Source: Buchnera aphidicola (Chaitophorus viminalis) (GTDB lineage Bacteria; Pseudomonadota; Gammaproteobacteria; Enterobacterales; Enterobacteriaceae). From it: a stretch of 64,000 bases of DNA. Shown here piece by piece: positions 49,327 to 60,777 of the stretch (the first letter of the stretch is position 1; the number at the start of each line of letters is the position of its first letter). Made by a program: the position numbers and the translations under genes. The DNA lies in assembly GCF_026122795.1 (NCBI RefSeq), contig NZ_JAIWQV010000002.1, positions 19,452 through 83,451 of the forward strand, given 5' to 3'. The notes beneath the pieces are model-generated. The model ran no database searches and was not told the DNA's origin. It worked only from the letters and a program-made list of their open reading frames with translations.

Positions 49327-49989
49327 ATGAAATATACTTTAACAAAAATAAATTTTAAAAAAAATAATCAAAAAAAAGAAAAAATAACTGATGATCCTAT
49401 TAAAATTGCAATAAAAAACAATATTTTTTTTGGAAATTTAAAAAAAGTATTAAATTATTTAATTAATTGGGGTAGAAAAAATTCTTTATGGCCTTATAAT
49501 TTTGGATTATCATGTTGTTATGTTGAAATGGTAACATCTTTTACCGCAGTACATGATATCTCTCGTTTTGGATCAGAAGTATTAAGAGCATCTCCTAGAC
49601 AAGCAGATGTTATGATTGTTGCTGGAACTCCATTTATAAAAATGGCTCCTATTATTAAACGTTTGTATGATCAAATGTTAGAACCAAAATGGGTGATTTC
49701 TATGGGTTCTTGTGCAAATTCTGGAGGAATGTATGATATTTATTCAGTTGTTCAAGGTATCGATAAAATTTTACCTGTAGATGTTTATATACCTGGTTGT
49801 CCACCTAGACCTGAAGCTTATATTCAAGGATTAATGCTTTTACAAAATTCTATTTCAAAAGAAAGAAGACCTTTATCTTGGATTATAGGAGATCAAAAAA
49901 TTTATAAAGCAAATCTAAAATCTAGAAAAGAAAAAAATCGTTTTAAAATAACTTCTTTATACAATTTTAAAAATCCAAATAAAGTATAA
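49327..49989 (+). CDS. nuoB: NADH-quinone oxidoreductase subunit B
   Basis: NuoB (220 residues, as in E. coli) carries cluster N2, the last Fe-S centre before quinone. Ligands are in [10 protein letters not shown] (tandem Cys about 63-64), [12 protein letters not shown] (about 129) and PGCPPRPEA (about 158). Peripheral arm, cytoplasmic side. ATGAGGA precedes the start. Confidence 0.97.
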   Translation: MKYTLTKINFKKNNQKKEKITDDPIKIAIKNNIFFGNLKKVLNYLINWGRKNSLWPYNFGLSCCYVEMVTSFTAVHDISRFGSEVLRASPRQADVMIVAGTPFIKMAPIIKRLYDQMLEPKWVISMGSCANSGGMYDIYSVVQGIDKILPVDVYIPGCPPRPEAYIQGLMLLQNSISKERRPLSWIIGDQKIYKANLKSRKEKNRFKITSLYNFKNPNKV

Positions 49990-50057
49990 TTTATATTTTT
50001 TAAAATTATATAAATTAGTTTGATTATAGAATTTTATAGTAAGGTATAAAAAAATTT

Positions 50058-51845
50058 ATGAATAATAATACTTTTTTTTCTAAAAAAAACACATGGGACA
50101 AGTATTTTAAATTTCCTATTGTTAAGGAATTATGTAATGTTTTTGGCGTAGAAAGTTTTTTTATACAAAAAACTTCTATTAATCATCCAGTTATTTGGAT
50201 TAGTAAAGAAAATTTATTAAATTTTATAAATTTTTTATATAAAAATAATTATTATAATATGTTATTTGATTTACATGCAATAGATGAAAGAGTACGTATT
50301 AATAAAAAGAATTTTCCTAAATCTGATTTTTCTGTTTTTTATTATTTTCTATCTATTGATAATAATTCAGATTTAATGTTAAAAGTGCCTTTATTTGAAA
50401 ATGATTTAAATATTCCAACAATAACTAATTTTTATTCAAATGCAAATTGGTATGAAAGAGAAGTGTGGGATATGTTTGGTATTTATTTTTTAGGACATCC
50501 ATGTTTAAAGCGTATTTTAATGCCCAAAAATTGGATAGGTCATCCTTTAAGAAAAGATTATCCTGCAAGAGCTACAGAATTTTCTTTATATACTTTAACA
50601 AAAGAAGTACAAGAATTAGAAATGTCTTCTTTAAAATTTGATCCAAAAGAATGGGGTATGCAAAAAAGTCATCATAATGAAGATTTTATGTTTTTAAATT
50701 TAGGACCAAATCATCCTTCTGCACATGGTGCATTTCGTATTATATTACAGTTAAAAGGAGAAAAAATTATTAATTGTGTTCCAGAGATTGGATATCATCA
50801 TAGAGGTGCAGAAAAAATGAGTGAAAGACAGTCTTGGCATAGTTATATTCCTTATACTGATCGTATTGAGTATTTGGGTGGATGTGTGAATGAAATGCCA
50901 TATGTTTTAGCTCTTGAAAAATTATCTGGAATAGTTGTATCTTCTCGTGTTCAATGTATTAGAGTAATGCTTTCAGAGTTATTTCGTATCAATAGTCATT
51001 TATTATATATTTCAACTTTTATTCAAGATGTTGGATCTATGAGTTCTGTTTTTTTAGCATTTACAGATCGTCAAAAAATTTATGATGTTATAGAATTAAT
51101 TACAGGATTTCGTATGCATCCTGCTTGGTTTAGAATTGGAGGTTTAGCACATGATTTACCGAAAGGTTGGGAAAAAGTATTGCAAGAATTATTAGATTGG
51201 TTACCTAAAAGATTAAATTTATATACAAATATTGCATTAAAAAATAGTATTTTAATTACCAGGTCTAAAGGTATTGCTGCTTATAATAAGAAAGAAGCAT
51301 TATCTTGGGGAATTACAGGAGCTGGATTAAGAGCAACAGGAGTAAATTTTGATTTAAGAAAAAATAGACCATATTCAGGATATGAAAATTTTGATTTTGA
51401 AATACCGATAGGAAATGAAATTAGTGATTGTTACAATAGAGTTCTTTTAAAAATGCAAGAAATATATGAAAGTTTAAAAATTTTAAAACAATGTTTAAAA
51501 AATATGCCTGAAGGTGAATATAAATCTAATCATCCTTTAACTACTCCTCCTGCTAAAGAAAATACATTACAAGATATAGAAACTTTAATTACACATTTTT
51601 TACAAGTTTCGTGGGGAACAGTAATTCCATTTGGAGAAAATTTACAGATGATTGAGGCAACTAAAGGTATTAATAGTTATTATATAATTAGTGACGGAGG
51701 AACAATGAGTTATCGTACTAGAATTAGAACTCCTAGTTTTGCTCATTTACAACAAATTCCTTCTGTTATCAAAGGTAGTTGTATATCAGATTTAATTACA
51801 TACTTAGGAAGTATTGATTTTGTTATGTCAGATGTAGATAGGTAA
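50058..51845 (+). CDS. nuoC: NADH-quinone oxidoreductase fused subunit C/D
   Basis: The 595-residue protein joins NuoC (about 1-190) and NuoD (about 200-595) as in enterobacteria. The C part has the 30 kDa signature [28 protein letters not shown] (about 130), here cited in part. The D part has [13 protein letters not shown] (about 217) and [11 protein letters not shown], the quinone-pocket His region, and ends in SDVDR. TAAGG precedes ATG. nuoE starts seven bases after the stop. Confidence 0.96.
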   Translation: MNNNTFFSKKNTWDKYFKFPIVKELCNVFGVESFFIQKTSINHPVIWISKENLLNFINFLYKNNYYNMLFDLHAIDERVRINKKNFPKSDFSVFYYFLSIDNNSDLMLKVPLFENDLNIPTITNFYSNANWYEREVWDMFGIYFLGHPCLKRILMPKNWIGHPLRKDYPARATEFSLYTLTKEVQELEMSSLKFDPKEWGMQKSHHNEDFMFLNLGPNHPSAHGAFRIILQLKGEKIINCVPEIGYHHRGAEKMSERQSWHSYIPYTDRIEYLGGCVNEMPYVLALEKLSGIVVSSRVQCIRVMLSELFRINSHLLYISTFIQDVGSMSSVFLAFTDRQKIYDVIELITGFRMHPAWFRIGGLAHDLPKGWEKVLQELLDWLPKRLNLYTNIALKNSILITRSKGIAAYNKKEALSWGITGAGLRATGVNFDLRKNRPYSGYENFDFEIPIGNEISDCYNRVLLKMQEIYESLKILKQCLKNMPEGEYKSNHPLTTPPAKENTLQDIETLITHFLQVSWGTVIPFGENLQMIEATKGINSYYIISDGGTMSYRTRIRTPSFAHLQQIPSVIKGSCISDLITYLGSIDFVMSDVDR

Positions 51846-51852
51846 AAGTCAA

Positions 51853-52353
51853 ATGAATAAAAAAAAAGTTTTTAATCAAAAAGTATTTGTTATTAATAAT
51901 TTAATATGTAAAGAGATTCGTTGTTTAAAAAAACATGTTCAAGATAATCGATCAATTTTAATTGAATCTTTAAAAATTGTACAAAAATATTATGGATGGG
52001 TATCTGATAATTCTATGATATTTCTTTCAGAGATATTGAAAATTCCAGTAAGTGAAATAGAAAGTGTAGCTACCTTTTATAGTCAAATTTTTAGAAATCC
52101 TGTAGGACGTTATGTTATAAAATTTTGTGATAGTGTCGTATGTTATATTACTGGATATAAAAAAATTAAAAAAACATTAGAAAAAAAATTATGTATTAAA
52201 TGCGGTGAAACTACTACAGATAATAATTTCACATTATTACCGATTTGTTGTTTAGGTGCATGTGATAAAGGACCTGTACTTATGATTAATAATAAAACAT
52301 ATTTTCATTTAAATAAAAGTTCTATTTTAAAAATTTTGGATTCATTAAAATGA
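51853..52353 (+). CDS. nuoE: NADH-quinone oxidoreductase subunit E
   Basis: NuoE (166 residues, E. coli 166) holds [2Fe-2S] cluster N1a next to NuoF. Cysteine ligands are in [10 protein letters not shown] (the usual C-x4-C pair) and [23 protein letters not shown] and VATFYSQI are family blocks. It overlaps nuoF by four bases (ATGA). Confidence 0.95.
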   Translation: MNKKKVFNQKVFVINNLICKEIRCLKKHVQDNRSILIESLKIVQKYYGWVSDNSMIFLSEILKIPVSEIESVATFYSQIFRNPVGRYVIKFCDSVVCYITGYKKIKKTLEKKLCIKCGETTTDNNFTLLPICCLGACDKGPVLMINNKTYFHLNKSSILKILDSLK

Positions 52354-53663
52354 ATAATAACAATTTATTAGAAGAATCACATCCTTTAACTTGGCGTTTT
52401 AGAAAAGATAAAAAAACTGTATGGATTAAAGAATATATTAAAAAAAATGGTTATTTTGCTTTAAAGAAAAGTTTAAATGAAATGACTTCTAAGCAAGTTA
52501 TTGATAAAGTGATTCAATCAGGTTTAAAAGGAAGAGGAGGAGCTGGATTTCCAACTGGTGTAAAATGGAGTTTAATGCCTCAAGATATGAAATATAAGAA
52601 AAAATATTTAATATGTAATGCAGATGAAATGGAACCAGGAACTTATAAAGATAGATGGATAATTGAAAATTCTCCTCATCAATTAATTGAAGGAATGATT
52701 ATTGCAGCATATGCTTTAAATGTTTCATCTGGATATATTTTTTTACGCGGAGAATATTTTACTCCAGAAAAAATATTAATTAAAGCTTTACATGAATCAT
52801 ATAAAAATAATTTTTTAGGTAGAAATATATTAAATAGTAGTTTTTCTTTTAATCTTTATTTACATACTGGAGCAGGAAGATATATTTGTGGAGAAGAAAC
52901 AGCTTTAATTAATTCATTAGAAGGAAAAAGAGCAAATCCTAGAATTAAACCTCCATTTCCTGCTAATATAGGATTATGGGGAAATCCAACTTGTGTGAAT
53001 AATGTTGAAACTTTAACTAATATTCCAGCAATCATTTCTAATCCAATTAGTTGGTATAAAAATCTTTCAAGAAATGAAGATTCTGGAACAAAATTAATGG
53101 GATTTTCTGGTCTTGTAAAAAATCCAGGAATATGGGAATTACCATTTGGAATTACTGCAAGAGAAATTTTAGAGAAATATGCTAAAGGAATGAAAAATAA
53201 TTTAAAATTAAAAGCATGGTTACCTGGAGGAGCAGGAACTGATTTATTATTAGAAGAACATTTAGATATAGAAATGGGTTTTTCTAGTATTCAAAAAGTT
53301 GGAAGTAGATTAGGTACAGGTTTATCTTTAGCAATAGATAATAAGACAAATATTGTTAATTTATTACTTAATTTAGAAAAATTTTTCTCTAGAGAATCTT
53401 GTGGATTATGTACACCTTGTAGAGATGGTTTACCATGGATAGTAAAAATTTTAAGGTCTATGAAAAATAATAAAGGATGTCAAGGAGATATAGAAATTTT
53501 AAAGGATTTATGTTTACAAATGAGTCCTGGAAATACTTTTTGCGCGCATGCTCCAGGGGCTGTTGCACCTTTAAAAAGTGCTATAAAATATTTTCTTCAA
53601 GAATTTAAAAAAACGATTACAATTAAAAAAAATGATATAAAAATTAGAATACCTGGTATATAA
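52350..53663 (+). CDS. nuoF: NADH-quinone oxidoreductase subunit F
   Basis: NuoF (437 residues, E. coli 445) binds NADH, FMN and cluster N3. [17 protein letters not shown] (about 55) is the FMN/NADH glycine loop, [13 protein letters not shown] (about 90) and [16 protein letters not shown] (about 175) follow, and [12 protein letters not shown] (about 350) with a distal Cys (FCAHAPGA) binds the cluster. It is the electron entry point of the complex. Confidence 0.97.
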   Translation: MNNNNLLEESHPLTWRFRKDKKTVWIKEYIKKNGYFALKKSLNEMTSKQVIDKVIQSGLKGRGGAGFPTGVKWSLMPQDMKYKKKYLICNADEMEPGTYKDRWIIENSPHQLIEGMIIAAYALNVSSGYIFLRGEYFTPEKILIKALHESYKNNFLGRNILNSSFSFNLYLHTGAGRYICGEETALINSLEGKRANPRIKPPFPANIGLWGNPTCVNNVETLTNIPAIISNPISWYKNLSRNEDSGTKLMGFSGLVKNPGIWELPFGITAREILEKYAKGMKNNLKLKAWLPGGAGTDLLLEEHLDIEMGFSSIQKVGSRLGTGLSLAIDNKTNIVNLLLNLEKFFSRESCGLCTPCRDGLPWIVKILRSMKNNKGCQGDIEILKDLCLQMSPGNTFCAHAPGAVAPLKSAIKYFLQEFKKTITIKKNDIKIRIPGI

Positions 53664-53776
53664 ACTAATTTTAAAAAAAATTAAAGGAAAATTTTTAATC
53701 TATTTTAATATTTTAAAAATTTTTAAAAATTTATTTAATGTCAGTATTTATTTTAAAAAAATTTGGAAAATTAGAT

Positions 53777-56494
53777 ATGTTTAAAATTAATATAGATGGA
53801 AAAAATTATGATGTTAATCCATCCAGCAATTTACTTCAAGCATGTTTAACTTTAGGATTCAATATTCCTTATTTTTGTTGGCATCCTAAATTAGGTAGTA
53901 TTGGAGCATGTAGACAATGTGCTGTAAAAAAATATCAAAATAAAAAAGATACTTCTGGAAGAATTGTGATGTCATGTATGACTCCTGTAGAAGAAAATTC
54001 TATAATTACTATTAATGATATTGAATCTCAAAATTTTAGAAAAAATATTATTGAATTATTAATGTTAAATCATCCTCATGATTGTCCTGTATGTGAAGAA
54101 GGTGGAAATTGTCATTTGCAAGATATGACAGTTATGACTCAACATGTACATCGTCGTTATAGATTTAATAAAAAAAAATATAAAAGTCAATATTTGGGAT
54201 TTTTTATTTCTCATGAAATGAATAGATGTATTTCATGTTATAGATGTGTAAGATATTATAAAGATTATGCAGATGGCAAAGATTTTGATGTATATGGAAT
54301 TAATCAAAATCTTTTTTTTGGTAGATTTCAGAATGGAGAATTAGAAAGTGAATATTCTGGAAATTTAATAGATGTATGTCCAACAGGTGTTTTTACTGAT
54401 AAAACATATTCAGAAAATTATACTAGAAAATGGGATTTACAAAATGCTCCTAGTATATGTTCGCATTGTAGTATTGGATGTAATATTATTGCTGGGGAAA
54501 GATCTAATGAGATTAGACGTATAGAAAATAGATATCATGAAGATATAAATAATTATTTTTTATGTGATTTAGGTCGTTTTTCATATGGATATTCTAATTT
54601 TAAAGATAGATTAAAATATTGTTATATAAAAAATAAAAATATACATCAAAAAGTAGATCTTAATACAGCAATCCAAAAAGTTGTAAAAATTTTTCGTAAT
54701 TCTTCAAATGTAATTGGAATTGGATCATCACGTGCAAGTATTGAAACTAATTTTATGTTAAAAAAATTAGTTGGAGAAAAAAATTTTTCTACTGGAATGC
54801 TTGATATAGATCATAAATGTACAAATTTAATTTTAAAAATATTAAAAAAAAATACTATTAAAATACCATCTTTAAAAGAAGTAGAAAATTATGATGTTAT
54901 TTTTGTTTTAGGAGAAGATATTACACAAACTTCTTCAAGATTAGGGCTTTCTATTAGACAAGCTTTAAAGAAAATTTCTTCAGAAAAATTAAAATTTAAT
55001 AATATACAAGATTGGCATTCTGTGGCAAATAAAAATGTATCTCATCTTGCTAATAATTTTTTATTTATTACAAATACATATCAGACCAAATTAAATGATA
55101 TCTCAAATTTTTCTTATGAAGCAAATCCACAAGAACAGGCTTATTTTGCTTTTTGTATTTCAGAAAACTTAAAGAATAATTTTTCATATTCGAATACATT
55201 ACCTGATTATTTAAAAGAAAAATCTATATATATTACAAATATATTACTTCAAGCAAAAAATGCTTTAATTATTTCTGGATCACATTCTAGAAACTTAGAT
55301 TTAATTAAGTCTTCATATAATATTGCCAGAAATTTAAAAAAATTAGGATTAAAAGTTGGTTTAATGTTTTTAACACCTTGTTCAAATTCTATGGGAGTAA
55401 ATATTATCAATGGATGTTCTTTAAATGATGCGCTTAAAAAAGCTCAGAAAAAAAATTGTACTCTAATTATTACAGAAAATGATTTATTTAATTCATTATC
55501 TAAATCTATTTTAAAAAAAAAATTAAAAAATATAAAAAATATTATTGTTATAGATCATCAAAAAACAAAAGTTTTTAATTATTCTCATGTTTTTTTGCCA
55601 GCTTCAAATTTTTTTGAAAGTTCAGGAACTTTAATAAATTATGAGCTTAGAGCTCAAAGATTTTTTCAAGTATATGATGTAAATTTTTATAATCATAAAA
55701 TTAATATTTTGCCTTCTTGGAAGTTTTTAAATTTGATTAATAAAAAAATAGATTTGAAAAATCATTCTTTCGATTATTTAGATAACATTATTGATTTATG
55801 TGCAAGAGAAATATCATTTTTGAAAAATATTAAAGAATCTGCTCCTAATTCATTATTTAAAGTTTTTGGACAAAAAATTCCTCGTTCATCTAATAGATCT
55901 AGTGGACGTACCTCTTTAAGAGCTGATATTAATATTCATGAGATTTCTCAAACGAAAGATAATGAAACAATGTTTTCATTTTCCATGGAAGGTAGCTCTA
56001 TTTATAAAAAATATACATCTTTTATTCCTTTTGTATGGTCTCCTCAATGGAATTCTTCCCAAGGTGTGCATAAGTTTCAAAAAGAAGTTTCTGGAAGTTT
56101 ATTAGCTGGAAATACAGGAAAATTTTTATTAAGTTCTAAATTAAATCATAAAAATATTAATTTTTCTAAAATTCCAAAAAAATTTATTAAAACTAATAAT
56201 CTTATTGTAGTACCATATTATTTATTATTTGGAAGTGAAGAAATTAGTCAATATTCTCCAGTTGTTCAAAAAAAAATGGTTAGTCCGTATTTAATAATTA
56301 ATAAAATAGATGCACAACGTTTAAAGATTTTAAATAAAAATAAAGTTTCTTTTACATACTTATCAGATACTTATACTTTTTTTGCAATATTTTCTAATAA
56401 CTTAGCTTTAGGACATATAGCTTTACCTATAGGTCAGTTTAGCACTCCTATTTCTTTAATTGGAAAAGAAATACAAGATTTAAAGGAAGTATAA
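53777..56494 (+). CDS. nuoG: NADH-quinone oxidoreductase subunit G
   Basis: NuoG (905 residues from this start, E. coli about 908) is the large Fe-S subunit. I chose ATG 53777 ([11 protein letters not shown]) because it fits the family N-terminus and has GGA nine bases upstream; an in-frame ATG at 53738 would add 13 residues and lacks a ribosome site. The [2Fe-2S] ligands are in [19 protein letters not shown], further clusters in [14 protein letters not shown] and [19 protein letters not shown], and N7 in [11 protein letters not shown] with FLCDLGR. The molybdopterin-like C-terminal half is diverged. nuoH starts after one base. Confidence 0.95.
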   Translation: MFKINIDGKNYDVNPSSNLLQACLTLGFNIPYFCWHPKLGSIGACRQCAVKKYQNKKDTSGRIVMSCMTPVEENSIITINDIESQNFRKNIIELLMLNHPHDCPVCEEGGNCHLQDMTVMTQHVHRRYRFNKKKYKSQYLGFFISHEMNRCISCYRCVRYYKDYADGKDFDVYGINQNLFFGRFQNGELESEYSGNLIDVCPTGVFTDKTYSENYTRKWDLQNAPSICSHCSIGCNIIAGERSNEIRRIENRYHEDINNYFLCDLGRFSYGYSNFKDRLKYCYIKNKNIHQKVDLNTAIQKVVKIFRNSSNVIGIGSSRASIETNFMLKKLVGEKNFSTGMLDIDHKCTNLILKILKKNTIKIPSLKEVENYDVIFVLGEDITQTSSRLGLSIRQALKKISSEKLKFNNIQDWHSVANKNVSHLANNFLFITNTYQTKLNDISNFSYEANPQEQAYFAFCISENLKNNFSYSNTLPDYLKEKSIYITNILLQAKNALIISGSHSRNLDLIKSSYNIARNLKKLGLKVGLMFLTPCSNSMGVNIINGCSLNDALKKAQKKNCTLIITENDLFNSLSKSILKKKLKNIKNIIVIDHQKTKVFNYSHVFLPASNFFESSGTLINYELRAQRFFQVYDVNFYNHKINILPSWKFLNLINKKIDLKNHSFDYLDNIIDLCAREISFLKNIKESAPNSLFKVFGQKIPRSSNRSSGRTSLRADINIHEISQTKDNETMFSFSMEGSSIYKKYTSFIPFVWSPQWNSSQGVHKFQKEVSGSLLAGNTGKFLLSSKLNHKNINFSKIPKKFIKTNNLIVVPYYLLFGSEEISQYSPVVQKKMVSPYLIINKIDAQRLKILNKNKVSFTYLSDTYTFFAIFSNNLALGHIALPIGQFSTPISLIGKEIQDLKEV

Positions 56495-56495
56495 A

Positions 56496-57473
56496 ATGAA
56501 TTATTTATTTGTAACAAACTCTCAATTTTTATTAAATTTTTTTAAAATTTTTATTATTTTTATTTCAATAATTTTTTTTGGAGCTTTTTTAAGTATAGTT
56601 GAAAGACGAATTTTAGCTTTATTTCAAAATAGATATGGACCAAATAGAGTTGGTTATTTTGGTTCATTGCAGTTATTTGCTGATATGATAAAAATATTTT
56701 TTAAAGAAGATTGGACTCCTTCTTTTTCAAATAAATTTATTTTTAATATTTCTCCAATATTAGCATTTAGTACTATTTTTATAGTATGTGTAATTATTCC
56801 ATTTGATATGAATTTTTGTATATTTAATTTAAAAATAGGTATTTTATTTTTTTTAATGATGGCAAGTTTATCGGTTTATTCAATATTATTAGCGGGTTGG
56901 TCTAGTGGAAATAAATATTCTTTATTAGGTGCAATAAGAGCTTCAGCTCAAACTATAAGTTATGAGATTTTTTTAGGTTTATCAATAATGCCAGCTGTGA
57001 TTAAAAGTGGATCTTTTAATTTAATAGATATTATAAATAGTCAAAAACATTTATGGAATATTATTCCACATTTTTTTAGTTTTATTATATTTTTTATTTC
57101 AGCTTTAGCAATATGTCATCGACATCCGTTTGATCAACCAGAATCTGAACAAGAACTTGCTGATGGTTATCATATAGAATATTCTGGAATGAAATTTGGA
57201 ATGTTTTTTATAGGAGAATATATTTCTATTATAATAATGTCTTTTTTAATTACATCTTTGTTTTTTGGAGGTTATTATGGAATATATTGTTCTTCTTTTA
57301 TATGGTTTTTATTAAAATCTTTATTTTTTATATTATTTTTTATGTTAATTCGCGCTTCTTTACCTAGACCAAGATATGATCAAATGATGATGTTTGGATG
57401 GTTAATATGTTTTCCTGTTGCATTAGTAAATTTACTAATTATTGCTTTTTTCACTTTAATTTATAAAGTTTAG
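56496..57473 (+). CDS. nuoH: NADH-quinone oxidoreductase subunit H
   Basis: NuoH (325 residues, as in E. coli) is the eight-helix membrane subunit that forms the quinone channel entry. [21 protein letters not shown] (about 37), the loop [16 protein letters not shown] (about 149), and the acidic [22 protein letters not shown] (about 208), here cited in part, are intact. AAGGAAG lies before ATG. Confidence 0.97.
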   Translation: MNYLFVTNSQFLLNFFKIFIIFISIIFFGAFLSIVERRILALFQNRYGPNRVGYFGSLQLFADMIKIFFKEDWTPSFSNKFIFNISPILAFSTIFIVCVIIPFDMNFCIFNLKIGILFFLMMASLSVYSILLAGWSSGNKYSLLGAIRASAQTISYEIFLGLSIMPAVIKSGSFNLIDIINSQKHLWNIIPHFFSFIIFFISALAICHRHPFDQPESEQELADGYHIEYSGMKFGMFFIGEYISIIIMSFLITSLFFGGYYGIYCSSFIWFLLKSLFFILFFMLIRASLPRPRYDQMMMFGWLICFPVALVNLLIIAFFTLIYKV

Positions 57474-57486
57474 TATTGAGGTTAAT

Positions 57487-58029
57487 ATGTTTTTCAAAAA
57501 CTTAATAATAGGAATAATATCTCAAATAAATAGTATTTTTTTAGTTTTTTTAAATGCTTTTTCTAAAAGAGAAACAAAATTATATCCTGAAATTCCTGTT
57601 TCTTTAGTTCCTAGATATCGAGGAAGAGTAATATTAACTAGAAATAAAAATAAAGAAGAACGTTGTGTAGCTTGTAATTTGTGTGCAGTAGTATGTCCTG
57701 TAGGATGTATTTCGTTACAGAAAGAAAATTTACCTAATAATCGCTGGAAAGCAAAATTTTTTAGAATTAATTTTTCTAGATGTATTTTTTGTGGATTATG
57801 TGAAGAAGCTTGTCCAACAGCAGCAATTCAATTAATTCCAGATTTTGAATTATCTGAATATAAAAGAAAAGATTTAATATATGAAAAAGAAGACTTATTA
57901 ATTTCAGGTCCTGGAAAATATTCTGATTATGATTTTTATCAATTTTCTGGGATATCAATTAAGGAACCTAAAAAAAAATTGAAAAATAAAAAAAATAACA
58001 TGATAGATAGAAAAAGTATTTTACCTTAA
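57487..58029 (+). CDS. nuoI: NADH-quinone oxidoreductase subunit I
   Basis: NuoI (180 residues, as in E. coli) is the ferredoxin-like subunit with clusters N6a and N6b. Both C-x2-C-x2-C-x3-C-P motifs are complete: [16 protein letters not shown] (about 59) and [16 protein letters not shown] (about 98). The C-terminal tail is Lys-rich. It begins 13 bases after nuoH with TTGAGG upstream. Confidence 0.97.
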   Translation: MFFKNLIIGIISQINSIFLVFLNAFSKRETKLYPEIPVSLVPRYRGRVILTRNKNKEERCVACNLCAVVCPVGCISLQKENLPNNRWKAKFFRINFSRCIFCGLCEEACPTAAIQLIPDFELSEYKRKDLIYEKEDLLISGPGKYSDYDFYQFSGISIKEPKKKLKNKKNNMIDRKSILP

Positions 58030-58041
58030 GGAGAAATTTTT

Positions 58042-58545
58042 ATGACTATTTGTTTTTATATATTTAGTTTAATTACAATTATTTCTACAATATGTGTTAT
58101 TTTTCAAAAAAATCCAATATATTCTTTATTATATTTAATAATATCTTTTTTATCTATATCAGGTATTTATTTTTCTGTAGGATTATTTTTTATTGGTGCT
58201 ATAGAAACTATTATATATGCTGGAGCTATAATGGTATTATTTGTTTTTGTCATTATGATGTTAAATTTAGAAAATAAAAATTTTTATAAAGAAAAACAAT
58301 TTATTTCGTTTTGTACTATATTTCCTTTTTTTTTATCAATATTTTTTATAATTTATATACTTTATAGAAAATATATATTAGATCATAAATCTATTTTTAT
58401 TAATTTTATAGATACAAATATAATTGGAAAATATTTATTTTATGATAATATATTTTTTTTAGAAATTATTTCTATGATTTTATTAGCTTCATTAATTGTT
58501 ATTGTTCATTTATGTATTAATAGAAAAAATATTAAAATTGACTAA
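58042..58545 (+). CDS. nuoJ: NADH-quinone oxidoreductase subunit J
   Basis: NuoJ (167 residues, E. coli 184) is a five-helix membrane subunit. The conserved third helix AIETIIYAGAIMVLFVFVIMML (about 53), which contains the pi-bulge and key Tyr/Gly, is clear. The C-terminus is about 17 residues shorter than in E. coli. TTAAGGAG precedes ATG. Confidence 0.93.
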   Translation: MTICFYIFSLITIISTICVIFQKNPIYSLLYLIISFLSISGIYFSVGLFFIGAIETIIYAGAIMVLFVFVIMMLNLENKNFYKEKQFISFCTIFPFFLSIFFIIYILYRKYILDHKSIFINFIDTNIIGKYLFYDNIFFLEIISMILLASLIVIVHLCINRKNIKID

Positions 58546-58562
58546 TTTTTTTGAGGTGTATT

Positions 58563-58865
58563 TTGATTACTATTTTTAGTGGTTTAATTTTATCAATATT
58601 TTTATTTTTTTTAGGATTTATATGTTTAATTGTTAAAAGAAATTTATTATATATTTTAATTGGTTTAGAAATTATGATTAATTCATTGGCTTTAATGATG
58701 GTTTTTATAGGTAATTATTGGAAGCAAGTAGATGGTCAAATTATGTATATTTTTATAATTACTATTGCTGCTTCTGAAGCTAGTATTGGTTTAGCTTTTT
58801 TAATAAATATTTATAAATATAAAAATACTTTAGACATTAATGTATTAAGTGAGATGAAAAAATGA
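58563..58865 (+). CDS. nuoK: NADH-quinone oxidoreductase subunit K
   Basis: NuoK (100 residues, exactly as in E. coli) is a three-helix antiporter-like subunit. RNLLYILIGLEIMINSLAL carries the essential membrane Glu, and AASEASIGLA the second Glu. I chose TTG 58563 because GAGGTG lies five bases upstream and the length then equals that of the family; the in-frame TTG 58551 lies before that ribosome site. It ends in ATGA, overlapping nuoL by four bases. Confidence 0.93.
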   Translation: MITIFSGLILSIFLFFLGFICLIVKRNLLYILIGLEIMINSLALMMVFIGNYWKQVDGQIMYIFIITIAASEASIGLAFLINIYKYKNTLDINVLSEMKK

Positions 58866-60724
58866 ATTTTTTCTGTTTGACAATTTGTATTCCGTTAATA
58901 AGTTTTATATTAATAGTTTTTTCTAGAAAAAAATTTTCAAATTATATATATAATTTTATTGGAGTTATACCAGTATTTATTTGTTTTATATTAATAAATT
59001 ATTTTTATATAAATTTTTTTGATACAAATAAGTATATTGAACAAAATTATTGGAATATTTTTTCTATACATAATTTTTATATTAATTTTGGTTTATATTT
59101 AGATAATTTATCTTTAACTATGTTGCAAGTTATTACTGGAGTAGGATTTTTAATACAATTATTTTCAATTTGGTATATGAGTAATAAATCTGATATTTCT
59201 AGATTTTTTGCATATCTAAATTTATTTATTTCTAGTATGAATTTATTAGTATTATCTAATAATCTTTTATTAACTTATATAGCATGGGAAATAGTAGGTT
59301 TTTGTTCATATGTTTTAATTGGATTTTATTATGTTAAAAAGAAAAATATAAAATCTTCAATGAAAGCATTTATTATTACAAGGATTGGTGATTTATTTAT
59401 TTTATTTGCTATTTTTTTAATTTTATTTAAATGTCATACATTAGATTTTAGTAAGTTGAATATAATATTTTTGCAATATCATGATTTACCATTTAATAAT
59501 GTTTTAATATTAAGTGCTTTATTTATTTTTTTAGGAACTATAACTAAGTCAGCTCAATTTCCTTTTCAAGTATGGTTAACTAAAGCTATGGTTGGTCCTA
59601 CACCTGTATCTGCTTTAATTCATTCAGCAACTATGATTACAGCTGGAGTATATTTAATAATTAGAATGCATAATTTATTTGAATTATCTTCACTATTATT
59701 AACTTTAATTTCTATTGTGGGATCTATTACGATTATTTTATCTAGTATATCTGCTATTTTTGAAAATAATATCAAAAAGATTCTTGCCTATTCTACTATG
59801 AGTCAAATTGGTTATATGTTTTTAGGATTAGGTATGAAGTTATGGGATTTAGTTGTGGCGCATTTAGTTGTTCACTCATTTTTTAAAGCATTATTATTTC
59901 TTTCCTCTGGGTCTTTAATTTTTTCTTGTTATAATGAAGTAAATATTTTACGTATGGGTGGATTAAGATATAATTTAAAATTATTATATTTTATGTTTAT
60001 GATAGGTGTATCTTCTTTAATAGCTTTACCTGTTATTACTTCTAGTTTTTATACTAAAGGTTCTATTATTTGGAATGCTTTTATTCAAAAATATTATTTC
60101 TTTTTTTTAATTGGAATAATAGGATCATTTTTAACATCTATATATGCATCTAGATTTTTTTTCTTAATTTTTTTTGATAAATTAAAAATTTTAACTCAAA
60201 AAACAAATAATTTTTTTAATTTATTTCCTTTATTTATTTTATGCATATTATCTTCTGTTTTAGGTGTTTTTTCTTTTCGTCCTATATTAGATATATCAAT
60301 ATACTCTGAAATTACACATTTAAAAAAAAATATATTTGAAATATTTTTATCTATTTTAATATTTTTAGGAATATTTGTTTCTTATTATTATTTTTTAATA
60401 CATAAACAAAAAACTTTAAAAACTATAAAGAAAAAAGAATTTTCTTTTATATTATATGTTTTGAAAAAAAATTTTGGTTTAGATTGTTTTTATAAAATTT
60501 TTTTTATAAATTCTTTTGAATTTATTAAAAAATTCTTTTATATAGATTATATAGAAAATTTGATAAATATTTTTTATATTTTACTTAAAAAAAGTAATCA
60601 GTTTTTAATAATATTTCAAAATGAATCTTTACGTTTATATATTTTATTTATTTCTTTAGGAATCATGATTTCTATTTTATTTATTAATATAATTATTTAT
60701 ATTTTTTACAAGGATATGATTTAA
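58862..60724 (+). CDS. nuoL: NADH-quinone oxidoreductase subunit L
   Basis: NuoL (620 residues, E. coli 613) is the distal antiporter-like proton pump with the long lateral helix. Functional residues are in LTYIAWEIVGFCSYVLIGF (Glu about 144), FPFQVWLTKAMVGPTPVSALIHSATM (Lys about 230; block cited in part here as VWLTKAMVGPTPVSALIH) and IKKILAYSTMSQIGYM (about 300). The C-terminal amphipathic region is Lys/Phe-rich and diverged. Confidence 0.96.
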   Translation: MNFFCLTICIPLISFILIVFSRKKFSNYIYNFIGVIPVFICFILINYFYINFFDTNKYIEQNYWNIFSIHNFYINFGLYLDNLSLTMLQVITGVGFLIQLFSIWYMSNKSDISRFFAYLNLFISSMNLLVLSNNLLLTYIAWEIVGFCSYVLIGFYYVKKKNIKSSMKAFIITRIGDLFILFAIFLILFKCHTLDFSKLNIIFLQYHDLPFNNVLILSALFIFLGTITKSAQFPFQVWLTKAMVGPTPVSALIHSATMITAGVYLIIRMHNLFELSSLLLTLISIVGSITIILSSISAIFENNIKKILAYSTMSQIGYMFLGLGMKLWDLVVAHLVVHSFFKALLFLSSGSLIFSCYNEVNILRMGGLRYNLKLLYFMFMIGVSSLIALPVITSSFYTKGSIIWNAFIQKYYFFFLIGIIGSFLTSIYASRFFFLIFFDKLKILTQKTNNFFNLFPLFILCILSSVLGVFSFRPILDISIYSEITHLKKNIFEIFLSILIFLGIFVSYYYFLIHKQKTLKTIKKKEFSFILYVLKKNFGLDCFYKIFFINSFEFIKKFFYIDYIENLINIFYILLKKSNQFLIIFQNESLRLYILFISLGIMISILFINIIIYIFYKDMI

Positions 60725-60777
60725 TATCATATACTTTTTAAGTTTTGTGAATATTTTTTAAAATAGGACTGTTTATT

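Noticed and set aside
53738..53776. Upstream in-frame ATG for nuoG
   Set aside because: It adds 13 residues not seen in the family and has no ribosome site; ATG 53777 fits better.
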